DNA of 64,000 nucleotides from Streptomyces sp. NBC_00690 (GCF_036226685.1 NZ_CP109009.1:620001-684000), one strand, 5' to 3'; counted from the stretch's first letter, positions 36,084 through 45,683 are shown. Notes: generated by a model from the letters alone, not told the origin. Made by a program: numbers and translations.

Positions 36084-36650
36084 ATGACGTTTCTCATCGC
36101 CACCGAACGCCTGACCCTCCGTCCCATCATCGAGTCGGACCTAGACCATCTCCTCGGCCTCGACTCCGATCCCGACGTCATGCGCTTCATCGGCGGCGGG
36201 CCACCCCCCACCCGGGACTACCTGCGGAAGCACGCTCTACCGCGGTTCATCCGACGCCACCCCGCTACGGATCGGCCGGGCTACTGGGCCGTTTGCGAGC
36301 CGGAAAGTGGAAAGTTCTTCGGATGGATGGAGTTCCGACCCATCGTCGACACCAGCGGCGAAGTGGTGGAGCTGGGCTATCGGCTCACCAGATCCGCCTG
36401 GGGAAAGGGATACGCCACCGAATGCGCACGGGTATTGATCCGTAAAGGATTCAACGATTGGGGAGTCCAGACAGTTATCGCGACCACCATGGCGGTCAAT
36501 CACGGCTCGCGCCGAGTGATGGAGAAATCAGGTCTCACGCTTGTACGCACCACCTTCGACGAATGGCCCGACTATATCGAAGGGGCAGAGTCTGGCGATG
36601 TCCACTACGAATTGACGAGGAGCCAGTGGCAGATGCGCCAACAGGCATGA
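36084..36650 (+). CDS. GNAT-family N-acetyltransferase (RimJ/RimL type)
   Basis: A 188-residue protein from ATG 36084. The N-terminus IATERLTLRPIIESDLDHLL is typical of RimJ/RimL-like acetyltransferases. The acetyl-CoA-binding motif A is VVELGYRLTRSAWGKGYATE, followed by ARVLIRKGF and AVNHGSRRVMEKSGLTLVR. It probably acetylates an amino group of a small molecule or protein N-terminus; the substrate is unknown. Its GC is slightly lower than that of the neighbouring genes, in line with the AT-richer DNA upstream. Confidence 0.88.
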   Translation: MTFLIATERLTLRPIIESDLDHLLGLDSDPDVMRFIGGGPPPTRDYLRKHALPRFIRRHPATDRPGYWAVCEPESGKFFGWMEFRPIVDTSGEVVELGYRLTRSAWGKGYATECARVLIRKGFNDWGVQTVIATTMAVNHGSRRVMEKSGLTLVRTTFDEWPDYIEGAESGDVHYELTRSQWQMRQQA

Positions 36651-36955
36651 GAAATCTGAACGATTGCACTTCTCTCGCACGCTTTGACGAAAATACTCGC
36701 GGCGGGCCGAATCCATCAAACGGTTCCGCTCGAATGTCCTCATGCGGGCCAGGGATCGGGCACCATGGCCAAGTGCCACTCCGGCCTGACCTCCTCGCGC
36801 AAATGCGGCGTGACACGAGAGGTCCTCGATGGATACCCCGCACGGCAGACCGACGAGGTCGCTCGGATCGCCTCTTCGGGCATGATCGCTTCACCTGGAC
36901 CAGACCAAGAGTGTCGCCCAGCGTGACCGAACTGCCGAAAGGAATTCCGCCGCCC
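36651..36955. other. Intergenic region, no gene recognised
   Basis: About 305 bases between the GNAT and methyltransferase genes. A plus-strand frame (36684-36926) exists but has poor coding bias and no family resemblance, so it is not called. No hairpin was noticed. Confidence 0.4.
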
Positions 36956-37594
36956 ATGTCAGTCGACCCGAGGAACGACCAACGATCCGTGAGGGAGTTC
37001 TTCAGCCCCCGTGCAGCCGGTTGGGACACCCGCTTCCCGGACGACGGACCCGCCTACGCTGCGGCAGTGGCCGCACTGGACCTGCCGTCAGGTGGTGCCG
37101 TCCTCGACGCGGGATGCGGTACCGGACGGGCACTCCCTGCCCTGCGGTCGGCCGTCGGGCCACGAGGCACCGTGCTGGGCGCGGACCTCACACCTGCCAT
37201 GCTCGGGGAAGCCGCGGACGCGGGACGTGCCGAGTACGGCTCTCTCCTCCTGACCGATGTCAGTCGACTGCCACTGGTCGACGACTGCCTCGATGCGGTG
37301 TTCGCCGCCGGGCTCATCAGCCATCTGCCCCATCCGGCCGTCGGGCTGGCCGAGTTGGCGAGGGTCGTGCGCAGCGGTGGGCGACTAGCCCTGTTCCACC
37401 CCGTGGGCCGTGCAGCGCTCGCCAACCGTCAAGGGAGGCAACTTCGTGACGACGACCTGCGTGCCGCGCCCCCACTCGATGCCCTGCTGGCCGCATCGGG
37501 ATGGACGATGACGTCGTACGAGGACCAGGACACTCGCTTCCTCGTCCTGGCCGTGCGGAAGGGCAAGCGGACGGGCGGTCCCGGCAACCGCTGA
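36956..37594 (+). CDS. Class I SAM-dependent methyltransferase
   Basis: A 212-residue protein; the start is taken at ATG 36956 (MSVDPRNDQRSVREFFSPRA). A GTG about 11 codons upstream is possible, as the GAAAGGAA site is rather far from the ATG. Motif I is GAVLDAGCGTGRALPAL, the acidic loop is VLGADLTPAMLGEAAD, and LPLVDDCLDAVFAAGLISHL follows as in methyltransferase family 11. The methyl acceptor is unknown. Confidence 0.85.
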   Translation: MSVDPRNDQRSVREFFSPRAAGWDTRFPDDGPAYAAAVAALDLPSGGAVLDAGCGTGRALPALRSAVGPRGTVLGADLTPAMLGEAADAGRAEYGSLLLTDVSRLPLVDDCLDAVFAAGLISHLPHPAVGLAELARVVRSGGRLALFHPVGRAALANRQGRQLRDDDLRAAPPLDALLAASGWTMTSYEDQDTRFLVLAVRKGKRTGGPGNR

Positions 37595-37738
37595 GCACCG
37601 AAGCGGCATCTCCGCTCCTGGCGCCCGGATCTTCCCAGATCACAGGGCTTGCCGTACGAGCTCTAAAGGCAGCGCCGGACGGGCATGCACAGTACAGGGA
37701 TCGGCGACGCCCCGTCGCCGCTGGGGAAGGTGGTCCGG

Positions 37739-38035
37739 GTGTTCAGCAGACTCCGCAGGCTCTTCGTCCAAAGGCAGCAGAAGACTCCGGCAGCGCCCGT
37801 CCGCTCACCGCAACACAACCTCTTCGAGGCCGCGGCCTCCTATGTGTCCGGGTGCGCAGAGGACGACCAGGTACAGATGGACGAAGCGGTGACGTGGGTC
37901 TCCCCCGAGGCACTCTCGTTCGGCATCAACGAGTTGGCCTGTCGGGCTGTCATAGCCCTTGCGCGGGAACGGGACGAGTCTCCCCAAACGGTGGCGCGGA
38001 GTCTCCTGGGCCTCCCCGCCCGGCTAGGCGGCTGA
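37739..38035 (+). CDS. Conserved hypothetical protein
   Basis: About 98 residues from GTG 37739, which has GGGGAAGG at a normal distance; an ATG at 37685 would extend it by 18 residues but lacks a ribosome site. It has a basic start (RLRRLFVQRQQ) and then a well-biased helical part, NLFEAAASYVSGCAEDDQVQ and SFGINELACRAVIALARERD. I know of no function. Confidence 0.55.
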   Translation: MFSRLRRLFVQRQQKTPAAPVRSPQHNLFEAAASYVSGCAEDDQVQMDEAVTWVSPEALSFGINELACRAVIALARERDESPQTVARSLLGLPARLGG

Positions 38036-38175
38036 CCCCGAGGGGTGGCGGGGCAGCACTTTCAACGGCTGCAAGGATGTTTCCGGTCGTCGCGAGACAC
38101 TCGACGGCTGGGTTACCCACTGGTTAGGGTGCGCCGACGAACCATCGGGCAGGAATGACCGGGCGAGGAGGCATC

Positions 38176-38982
38176 ATGGCCGAGACGGAAGTCTCCGTCG
38201 ATGATGACGCGCTGTACGTACTGACCGCGGTGCTCCTGACCCCGGCCCAGTTCCCCAGCGTGCTCGGCGACGATTTCCCTGCCGCGTGCGCCGCACTGGG
38301 CGTACAACCGTACGCAGACGGCTACGGCCTGGTGATCGGTCAGGACTACGAAGGCGCGCGCTGGACCGTCGTGGTGGACGACGTACCGCTCGTCGCCGTG
38401 GCCATCGCGTCATGGGACTGCGGGATGGAGTACGACCTCTCTCCGCATGATCGCACCGTGGTGACCGCCCTGCCCGGCTGGCCGCTGTCCGTCGCGGTCG
38501 CAGCCCCCGGGGTGCCGGAACCTCATGATCCGGAACCCGAGGAAGGGAGTGTCCCGCCGTTGGCACCGCCCAGCTCGGAGGAATGGGGGCCGGCCCAGCG
38601 GCGGCTGGGTGCGGATGAGATCGCGCTCCAATGGTCCCAGTGGCGCCAACAGATCGAGGATGAGCAGGCCCTGCCGTCGCCGGAAACAAGCGCAGCACAG
38701 TCGCGACGTGCGCACCCCGGACTGCGTCAAGCCATGGACCAGGCACGGAGCTATCTGGAGTTCCCACCGCCGGTGGGACGGGTGCGATCCACCTTCGCCC
38801 CCGGCGGTGCTCGGACACTGCGCGCGGACGGTCCGGGTTGGTCCATGGTCGCCAGGACCGACGACATGGCGTTCTTCCTCCTGGACGAGGAGCCTCACGA
38901 GGTCTTCCCCGTGAGGCGGGGCGATGAGCTCCCCGAGCTCCTCACGGCCCTCGCCGAGATGGCAGTGAGGCCCGGCGGCTGA
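38176..38982 (+). CDS. Hypothetical protein, acidic, unknown
   Basis: A 268-residue protein from ATG 38176 with GCGAGGAGG upstream. The N-terminal 110 residues (EVSVDDDALYVLTAVLLTPA to GWPLSVAVAAPG) look like one alpha/beta domain, a Pro/Glu-rich linker follows, and the C-terminal 100 residues (ARSYLEFPPPVGRVRSTFAP, GWSMVARTDDMAFFLLDEEP) form a second. No signal peptide or membrane segment is present. Codon use is typical for the genome. I do not recognise a family. Confidence 0.6.
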   Translation: MAETEVSVDDDALYVLTAVLLTPAQFPSVLGDDFPAACAALGVQPYADGYGLVIGQDYEGARWTVVVDDVPLVAVAIASWDCGMEYDLSPHDRTVVTALPGWPLSVAVAAPGVPEPHDPEPEEGSVPPLAPPSSEEWGPAQRRLGADEIALQWSQWRQQIEDEQALPSPETSAAQSRRAHPGLRQAMDQARSYLEFPPPVGRVRSTFAPGGARTLRADGPGWSMVARTDDMAFFLLDEEPHEVFPVRRGDELPELLTALAEMAVRPGG

Positions 38983-39100
38983 CACCGCGCGTTGCTCAGC
39001 CGACAACCGACAGCGCAGCGGCGGCATCGCACACGCCTCATCGCGAGGATGCGAGATGGCCCGCCCGCACCCCCACGACCGCCCCGCGGGGCGGATCAGG

Positions 39101-39280
39101 TCAGCGGCCGAGCTCCTTGCGGCTGACCCTTCGCAGCCTGCGGCGCTGGCTGGGGTCGAGCATCAGATATGCCAGAGCCGGCACCCCGAGCACGACCAGG
39201 AGCGAGTACCAGCCAAGCAGCGGGCTCAGCAGCAGAGCCACGGCCACTCCTGCGATGACGACCTTTGTCCGCGTTGACAC
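39101..39280 (-). CDS. Small two-helix membrane protein
   Basis: A 59-residue protein; GTG 39280 has AAGGAGG seven bases upstream and is preferred over the ATG six codons earlier, which lies before that site. Two hydrophobic stretches (VVIAGVAVALLLSPLLGWYS and LLVVLGVPALAYLML) are followed by a basic tail (RRRLRRVSRKELGR). It is probably a short integral membrane protein; the role is unknown. Confidence 0.6.
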   Translation of the reverse strand: MSTRTKVVIAGVAVALLLSPLLGWYSLLVVLGVPALAYLMLDPSQRRRLRRVSRKELGR

Positions 39281-39369
39281 GTCAATGCCTCCTTGCATGG
39301 CCTTGCCCCGACATCTGAAAGGAACAACGTACGGGCTCCCCCGGTGGTTCCGTACAGGCTCGGGCCCAC

Positions 39370-39429
39370 TGAGCTCACTCGATCCCAGGTCCGGTGAGCT
39401 CTCCTGAGCTCACTCGATCCCGGGTCCGG
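39370..39429. repeat. Two 25-bp direct repeats
   Basis: Positions 39370-39394 and 39405-39429 carry the same 25 bases with a single A/G difference, 35 bases apart start to start. Each copy begins TGAGCTCACTCGATCCC. They lie between the small membrane protein and the basic ORF, in non-coding DNA. Confidence 0.8.
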
Positions 39430-39484
39430 ACGGGCTGGCGCCCACGACCTACCCGGCGGCCGTCCGCGTACCGACCCTCCGCCG

Positions 39485-39631
39485 TCATCTGTGGTGGGGC
39501 GAGCCCCCGCGAGGAGCGGACGATCGTTCGCCCACAGCCGGGGAGAGACCCTCGGGACGAAGCTCGTCGCGTCGAGGACCGCACTCCTTCCCTCTGGGCT
39601 TCTTGAGCTTCTTTCGACTCTTGGACGCCAT
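39485..39631 (-). CDS. Possible small basic protein downstream of the desaturase
   Basis: A 48-codon frame whose ATG lies two bases after the desaturase stop, with a GGAGAGAAG-like site inside the end of that gene. It begins MASKSRKKLKKPRGKECGPR and is strongly basic throughout. The close spacing suggests coupled translation. The lack of any family resemblance makes this tentative. Confidence 0.35.
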   Translation of the reverse strand: MASKSRKKLKKPRGKECGPRRDELRPEGLSPAVGERSSAPRGGSPHHR

Positions 39632-39633
39632 CC

Positions 39634-40872
39634 CTACTTCTCTCCGTTCCTGGCATTCCGCAGGGGCTCGCCGACCTCGTGCATATGAGTGAGCGCCTGC
39701 CGGTAGGAATCGATGAGTCCGCTCTCCGCGTACGGGATGCCGAGCGAGCGGCAGTGGGCGCGCACGAGGGGTTGGGCCAGCTTCAGGTGCGGTCGCGACA
39801 TGCTCGGGAACAGATGGTGCTCTATCTGGTAGTTGAGTCCGCCCAGCATCCAGTCGGTGACCGCGCCACCGCGGACGTTGCGCGAGGTGAGCACCTGTCG
39901 ACGAAGGTGCCCCCAACTGCGGCCTTCCCGCTCGTCGGGCATGGGCATCCCCTTGTGGTTCGGTGCGAAGGCCATGCCCAGATGGAGCCCGAGGAGCAGT
40001 TGGTGGATCAGGGCGAAGAGGAGTGCGCGGCCGATCGGCATGGTGGCGAGGAGCAGGGCCGCATAACCCATGAGGTGTGCGACGAGGAGCAGCCCCTCCG
40101 TGGCCCGATCAGTACGGGAGCGCGGTGCACCGTTGGGGCGGTTCGGGGCGAAGACCGCTCGCAGCCCGTAGACCTTGAGCGCGATCCCTTCCAGGGTGGT
40201 CAGCGGGAAGAACAGCCATGCTTGGTGGCGGGTGAGCCAGCCGTGGAACCCTGATCGGCCGCCGGCCTGTCGCTGGGTGAAGACCAGGATGTCCGCGGCG
40301 ACATCGGGATCCTTGTCGATGTCGTTGGGGTGGGCGTGGTGGCGCTGGTGCTTGTCGTTCCACCACTGCTGGCTCATGCCCAGCAGGACATTGCCGTGGA
40401 ACAGTTGGATGAGCCTGTTGGTGCGGCGGTCGCGGGATATCTGCGCATGGCCGGCGTCGTGCGCGAGGAAGCCGGTTCTGGCCGAGAGCAGAGCCAGCGG
40501 CGGGGCGAGCAGGAGTACCCACCAGGAGCTTCCGAGGATCGCCACGCCGACGACCGTCGCGGCCAGACCGAGCAGGTTGACGAGGATGCTCCCCGCGTAC
40601 CAGCCGGGGCGGTGCTCCAGGAGTCCCTGCCCCTTCACCGTGCGCAAAAGGGGCGTGAACTCGCTGGCGCCGCGAGCTGACGGGACGGTCGCACCGGGCG
40701 ACGCGGACCCGGTCGTGGTGCGCAGTGGGCCGGATCGATCGCGGGCGGGTTGGCGGCTTTCGGGCGCCGGCGCGGCGTGACGTGGCGACGCGGTCTCCCC
40801 GGCCTCGCCGCCCCCTGTCGGCGGTGCGGTGGGCAGGGGTTCCCTGTCCACGCGTGGGCTTGCCTGGGGCAT
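39634..40872 (-). CDS. Membrane fatty acid desaturase (acyl-lipid/acyl-CoA type)
   Basis: A 412-residue protein; I choose ATG 40872 (MPQASPRVDREP) with CGGAG five bases before it, as an earlier ATG adds an unconserved leader. After a polar N-terminus of about 75 residues come paired membrane helices and the three histidine boxes of diiron desaturases: FLAHDAGHAQ, DKHQRHHAHPN and NYQIEHHLFPSM. The QxxHH third box is typical of acyl-lipid or front-end desaturases. It introduces a double bond into fatty acyl chains, probably adjusting membrane fluidity. The electron donor is not encoded nearby. Confidence 0.9.
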   Translation of the reverse strand: MPQASPRVDREPLPTAPPTGGGEAGETASPRHAAPAPESRQPARDRSGPLRTTTGSASPGATVPSARGASEFTPLLRTVKGQGLLEHRPGWYAGSILVNLLGLAATVVGVAILGSSWWVLLLAPPLALLSARTGFLAHDAGHAQISRDRRTNRLIQLFHGNVLLGMSQQWWNDKHQRHHAHPNDIDKDPDVAADILVFTQRQAGGRSGFHGWLTRHQAWLFFPLTTLEGIALKVYGLRAVFAPNRPNGAPRSRTDRATEGLLLVAHLMGYAALLLATMPIGRALLFALIHQLLLGLHLGMAFAPNHKGMPMPDEREGRSWGHLRRQVLTSRNVRGGAVTDWMLGGLNYQIEHHLFPSMSRPHLKLAQPLVRAHCRSLGIPYAESGLIDSYRQALTHMHEVGEPLRNARNGEK

Positions 40873-41148
40873 GGCGTCTCCGGTTGTTGCGGGCGCGGTG
40901 GCCTGGATGGGACTGTGCTGACCTGAGAAAACGTAGACAAGGCGGGCCGGTCGTGACCATGACGCCATCCCCCGTACGTTGCGGGGGCGGGCCCTCCCCC
41001 GCGGAGGTGGTGGTGAGTGCACCCATGAGCGCCGAACTGATATCAGTGAGTTGGATCACAGCGTCGTGGCGACCGTGAACGGCCGTCGTGGAGTACCCTC
41101 GGCGACTCCCAGTCGAAGCTAGTCAAATTTGAGGAACGCGTCATCGCT

Positions 41149-44127
41149 GTGCACAGGCCCTCTGCGGCAACGCCCTCGCCGACCGCTGAACCACCCGTCA
41201 GCCCAGCCCTGCCCCTCTCGGAAAGCCCTGACGCGAGCTCCCTCGGTGCGCTCGTCTCCCGCTCGGTGGTGTTCCTGCCGGCAGATCCGCCCCGCGCTGG
41301 TCGTCTTGCCTTCTGGTCCGACGGGGGACTCAAACTCCCTGCCTCCATCCCGCCGGGGACCGTCGACCATCTCACTGTGATCTCCGATGGCATCGTGCCA
41401 CAGACCGTTTCCGCCCTGACCCTCCCGGTACATGCGGCACTGGCGGTTCTCACCAGGGCGCGGGGCGACGACATGGCCTCGCCGAGCGCCCGGTTCTGGG
41501 GCTCAGCCGCCGTCCTCGCCCTCCAGCTCATCGCCCGGGGACTGCTGCTCCCCGGACTGACGCCGACTGATCATGACGCATGGCGGGTGGGCCCGCTGAC
41601 CACCGAGGACACGGAGCGCATCCGCACACTGGCGGCGGCGATGCCCGTGACCGCCCATTCCGTGCCGCTCGATCCAACGGCACCGGGCACATCCACGCCC
41701 GTACTGCTGCCCGAACCGGAGCGACTGCTGCGATCGTTCCTGGACGCGGTCGCGGACGCCCTGCCCCGTACCCCCGCGGCGGAAATCGCCGCGGGGGCAC
41801 CGGCGTTCGCCGCCGATGCTCCTCAGGTCCTGCCGGGCGCCCGGGCCTGGGCCGCGGACATCGGCGCCGGGCATGATGCGGGCGTGCGCCTGTCCCTGCG
41901 GATCGAGTTGACCGAGGGCTCCTCGCCGTCGGCCCTCGACCCGGCAGACCCGCAGGATGGGCAGGACGAAGCCGCTTCACCGTCCCTGCACGCCGTACTC
42001 CAGTTGCACAGTGCCAGCGACCCGGCCATCGTCGCGGACGTCGCGGACGTCTGGACCAGCGGTGATCGTCTCGATGGGGCGTTCGGCCCACGGGCCCGGA
42101 TGGACCTGTTGCTCGCGCTGCGCCGAGCCGCCCGGGCGTGGCCGCCGCTGGCCCCGCTGCTGCACGCTGCCGTACCCGATGTGCTCCCCCTCGCGGAGGA
42201 GGAGGTCTGCGAACTACTCGGGGATGCGACGCGGGTCCTCGCCAGTTGCGGGGTGGAGGTGCACTGGCCCAAGGAACTGGCGCACCGGCTCGTCGCCCGG
42301 GCCGTGATCGGACCGGCGGACGGCACTCCGGAGGCGCGTGCCACCGAACGCTCGGGACTCCCCTCGGTGCTCTCCACCGATGCGCTGCTCAGCTTCAACT
42401 GGTGGTTCGCGCTGGGTGATCAACAGCTCACCGCCGAGGAGTTGGACCAACTGGCGGAGGCGAACCGTCCGCTGGTGCGATTGCGTGACCAGTGGGTTCT
42501 CGTCGACCCTGATGAGGTCCGCCGCGCCCGCGAGCACCAGGACCACACCCTGGCTGCCGTCGATGCGCTCAGTGCCGTACTCACCGGCACCACGGAGGTC
42601 GAAGGCCGAAGGGTCGAGGTCCAGGCGGTCGGCTGGGTGGCGAAGCTGCGCGATCGGCTCGCCGACCCGGAAGGCGGCAGTCAGGAGATCGGTCAACCGC
42701 CATCGCTGGCAGCCTCCTTGCGCGACTACCAACTGCGAGGGTTGAACTGGCTGCACCGCATGACCTCGCTCGGTCTCGGTGGCTGCCTCGCCGACGACAT
42801 GGGTCTCGGCAAAACCATCACCCTGATCGCGCTGCATCTACACCGACAGATCGATGAGTCGACAACGGGACCGACGCTGGTGGTCTGCCCCGCGTCCCTG
42901 TTGGGCAACTGGCAGCGCGAGATCGAGAAGTTCGCTCCTGGCACGCCCGTACGTCGGTTCCACGGCCCCACCCGAACCCTGGAGGACCTGCGCGACGGTG
43001 AGTTCGTCCTCACCACCTACGGAACGATGCGTCTCGATGCGGCGCGGCTGGGCGGCACCGCCTGGGGCATGGTCGTGACCGATGAGGCGCAGCATGTGAA
43101 GAACCCGTACTCCGCGACCGCGCGTCAACTGCGCACGATCGGCGCGAAGGCACGAATCGCCCTGACCGGCACCCCCGTGGAGAACAATCTGTCGGAGCTG
43201 TGGGCGATCCTCGACTGGACCACTCCGGGGCTCCTGGGAAAGCTGGGCACCTTCCGCAATCGGTATGCGCGCGCCGTGGAGGGGGGCGATCTGGCGGTGG
43301 CGGAGCAACTGACCGCTCTGGTGCGACCTTTCCTCCTGCGCCGCCGCAAGTCCGACCCCGGGATCGCCCCGGAACTGCCGCCCAAGACCGAAACGGACCG
43401 TGCCGTGACGCTCACCACTGAGCAGGCGGGTCTGTACGAGGCGGTGGTGCGCGAGACGATGGCGGCGATCGCCGAGGCCGACGGCATGGAGCGCCACGGC
43501 CTGGTCGTGAAACTGCTCACCTCGCTGAAGCAGATCTGCAACCACCCCGCGCAGTACCTCAAGGAGGAACAACCGCGGATCACCGGGCGCTCGGGCAAGG
43601 TGGAGCTGCTCGACGAACTCGTGGACACGATCGTCGCCGAGGACGGCAGCGTCCTGGTCTTCACCCAGTACGTGCAGATGGGGCGGCTGATGGAGCGGCA
43701 TCTGTCGGCACGTGGGTTGCGGACGTTGTTCCTGCACGGCGGTACGCCCGTCATGGAGCGCGAAGCGATGGTGGAACGCTTCCAGAACGGGGAGGTGCCG
43801 GTCTTCCTGCTGTCGCTCAAGGCCGCCGGCACCGGTCTGAACCTCACCCGCGCCGGCCATGTCATCCACGTGGACCGTTGGTGGAACCCCGCCGTCGAGG
43901 CCCAGGCCACGGATCGCGCGTACCGGATCGGCCAGACGCAGCCCGTACAGGTCCATCGGCTGATCTCCGAAGGCACCATCGAGGATCGGATCGCCGACAT
44001 GCTGGCGCGCAAACAGGAGCTCGCGGATGCGGTCCTGGGCTCCGGTGACGCGGCCCTGACGGAGCTCACCAATGCCGAGTTGGCGGAGTTGGTGGGGCTT
44101 CGTCGGGACGGGGGGACGTCGGGATGA
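41149..44127 (+). CDS. SNF2-family DEAD/DEAH-box helicase-like ATPase
   Basis: A 992-residue protein with a GTG start at 41149, whose ribosome site (GAGGAA) is somewhat distant. The N-terminal half is the SNF2-associated bacterial domain (LSFNWWFALGDQQLTAEELD). The helicase half has motif I CLADDMGLGKTITLIALHLH, motif II VVTDEAQHVKNPYSATARQL (DEAQ), TGTPVENNLSELWAILDW, and the C-lobe with HVIHVDRWWNPAVEAQATDR and AYRIGQTQPV. It is an ATP-driven DNA translocase. The next gene, a SWIM zinc-finger protein, overlaps it by ATGA, so the two surely act together. Confidence 0.93.
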   Translation: MHRPSAATPSPTAEPPVSPALPLSESPDASSLGALVSRSVVFLPADPPRAGRLAFWSDGGLKLPASIPPGTVDHLTVISDGIVPQTVSALTLPVHAALAVLTRARGDDMASPSARFWGSAAVLALQLIARGLLLPGLTPTDHDAWRVGPLTTEDTERIRTLAAAMPVTAHSVPLDPTAPGTSTPVLLPEPERLLRSFLDAVADALPRTPAAEIAAGAPAFAADAPQVLPGARAWAADIGAGHDAGVRLSLRIELTEGSSPSALDPADPQDGQDEAASPSLHAVLQLHSASDPAIVADVADVWTSGDRLDGAFGPRARMDLLLALRRAARAWPPLAPLLHAAVPDVLPLAEEEVCELLGDATRVLASCGVEVHWPKELAHRLVARAVIGPADGTPEARATERSGLPSVLSTDALLSFNWWFALGDQQLTAEELDQLAEANRPLVRLRDQWVLVDPDEVRRAREHQDHTLAAVDALSAVLTGTTEVEGRRVEVQAVGWVAKLRDRLADPEGGSQEIGQPPSLAASLRDYQLRGLNWLHRMTSLGLGGCLADDMGLGKTITLIALHLHRQIDESTTGPTLVVCPASLLGNWQREIEKFAPGTPVRRFHGPTRTLEDLRDGEFVLTTYGTMRLDAARLGGTAWGMVVTDEAQHVKNPYSATARQLRTIGAKARIALTGTPVENNLSELWAILDWTTPGLLGKLGTFRNRYARAVEGGDLAVAEQLTALVRPFLLRRRKSDPGIAPELPPKTETDRAVTLTTEQAGLYEAVVRETMAAIAEADGMERHGLVVKLLTSLKQICNHPAQYLKEEQPRITGRSGKVELLDELVDTIVAEDGSVLVFTQYVQMGRLMERHLSARGLRTLFLHGGTPVMEREAMVERFQNGEVPVFLLSLKAAGTGLNLTRAGHVIHVDRWWNPAVEAQATDRAYRIGQTQPVQVHRLISEGTIEDRIADMLARKQELADAVLGSGDAALTELTNAELAELVGLRRDGGTSG

Positions 44128-45557
44128 ACCGCCACGGCGAGCGCTACGACGACCACCGGTCGTTCTCGGACGACGCCCCGCACGGCAAGGACGGTACCGA
44201 TCGTACGGACAACAGAGGAGCGAGCACGGACATGGACGGGCGACACGATCCGCACGGGACCGGGCAGGGCGGCCCCGACACGAGCGAGCGGACCTTCGCC
44301 CCGCTGCCACCCCCGCCCGGGCGGGGCTTCGCCCAGACATGGTGGGGGCGAACCTGGGTCAAGGCGTTGGAGGAGACCGCGCTGGACTCCGGTCAGCTCA
44401 CCAAGGGCCGCAAGAACGCCCGGGCGGGAGCGGTGGGAGCGGTCTCCGTGCGTCCCGGCCGCATCACCGCGGTGGTGCGCGACCGCGACGGCACCGGTCA
44501 CCGTTGCGATGTCCTGTTGCAAGAGCTGACGGACGCCGCATGGGACCGGTTCCTCGACATGGCGGTGGATCGCGCCGGCCATATCGCAGCCCTCCTCGAT
44601 CGGGAGATGCCCACCCATCTGGTCGAGGACGCTGCGACGGCGGGGGTGGAGCTCCTCCCCGGCATCGGCGATCTGGAACCCGAATGCGGTTGTGGGGCCT
44701 GGGACTTGTGCCCCCATACGGCCGCGCTCTGCTATCAGGTGGCGCGTCTGCTCGACCAAGACCCCTTCGTCCTGTTGCTGTTGCGGGGACGCGGCGAAGG
44801 CGTGTTGTTGAACGACTTGCAGGCCCGCAGCGTGGCCCGGGCGAGTGCGGGCGCCCCGCGGGACGGACAGCGGGAGCAGCCGCACGAAGGCGTACGGGCC
44901 GACGAGGTGTTTGCGGCGCAGGACGCGCTGCCGCGCCTGCCCGATCCGCCTCCACTGCCTGACAAGACCGGGCTGGCGCCCGTCCTGGACAGCGAGATCG
45001 ACCCGGGAAGCGGTATCGACCCGGCGGCGTTGGAGTTCCTCGCGGCCGATGCCGCAGCCCGGGCCCACCACCTCCTCGCTCAGGCGCTCTCGCCCGGTCA
45101 TGCCCGACAACCGTGGTCCGCACGGACGGATCTGGACGTCGATGCGGTTCGGCTGGCCGCTTCGGAACCGGGGCCGGTGATCACCGGACGTCTCGCGGCA
45201 GGTACCGGTCGCCAGCGGGTCGAGTTGGAGTTGGCGGTGCGCGCGTGGCAGGCGGGGGGTCCGGCGGCCTTGGCGGTACTGGACGATGCGTGGACTCCGG
45301 ACGCGGAGTTGCTCGCGCGGGCGACGGCGGTCCTGGACGGCGCGTGGGAGGACATGGACCGCCCGCGGTTGCGGTTCGCCGCTGCCGGCCGGTGGACGGT
45401 CGTGGGTGCGGAGAGGCAGCTTCGGATCGGTGCGGACGGCCGGTGGTGGCCGTTCCACAAGGAGAAGGGCCGCTGGGTGTTGTCAGGGGCCGGGGGCCTT
45501 GCCCCCGACGCGGTGCTGTCCGAGGTGCTACCGGGGGTAGCGGGCGAACTGGACTGA
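44124..45557 (+). CDS. SWIM zinc-finger protein paired with the SNF2 helicase
   Basis: A 477-residue protein whose ATG (44124) overlaps the helicase stop. The N-terminus contains GRGFAQTWWGRTWVKALEET and TKGRKNARAGAVGAVSVRPG. A SWIM CxC..CxH zinc motif follows at about residue 190 (LEPECGCGAWDLCPHTAALC). The C-terminal half is unrecognised, with DPAALEFLAADAAARAHHLL. SWIM domains bind nucleic acid or proteins, and this pairing with SNF2 helicases is widespread in actinomycetes. The joint function, perhaps in repair or transcription, is not established. Confidence 0.88.
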   Translation: MNRHGERYDDHRSFSDDAPHGKDGTDRTDNRGASTDMDGRHDPHGTGQGGPDTSERTFAPLPPPPGRGFAQTWWGRTWVKALEETALDSGQLTKGRKNARAGAVGAVSVRPGRITAVVRDRDGTGHRCDVLLQELTDAAWDRFLDMAVDRAGHIAALLDREMPTHLVEDAATAGVELLPGIGDLEPECGCGAWDLCPHTAALCYQVARLLDQDPFVLLLLRGRGEGVLLNDLQARSVARASAGAPRDGQREQPHEGVRADEVFAAQDALPRLPDPPPLPDKTGLAPVLDSEIDPGSGIDPAALEFLAADAAARAHHLLAQALSPGHARQPWSARTDLDVDAVRLAASEPGPVITGRLAAGTGRQRVELELAVRAWQAGGPAALAVLDDAWTPDAELLARATAVLDGAWEDMDRPRLRFAAAGRWTVVGAERQLRIGADGRWWPFHKEKGRWVLSGAGGLAPDAVLSEVLPGVAGELD

Positions 45558-45631
45558 AGCCCCTCAAAGCAACACCCGTCCCACCTGCACCAGGGAGGGA
45601 GATCGACCCAACCCTTCCGAACTCCCCCCAC

Positions 45632-45649
45632 GCCCTACGCGCGTAGGGC
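45632..45649. promoter_or_regulatory. Perfect 18-bp palindrome
   Basis: GCCCTACGCGCGTAGGGC is perfectly self-complementary with no loop, so it is better suited to a dimeric DNA-binding protein than to a terminator. It lies 75 bases after the SWIM gene and about 170 bases before the phytase-like esterase gene, whose promoter it may regulate. Confidence 0.5.
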
Positions 45650-45683
45650 AGGGTTCCTTCAGATGCATGGATCATCCGGTCAG

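Noticed and set aside
43125..45458. Minus-strand open frame of 777 codons opposite the helicase and SWIM genes
   Set aside because: It is antisense to two well-supported genes and arises from GC-biased third positions; it has no domain resemblance or ribosome site.
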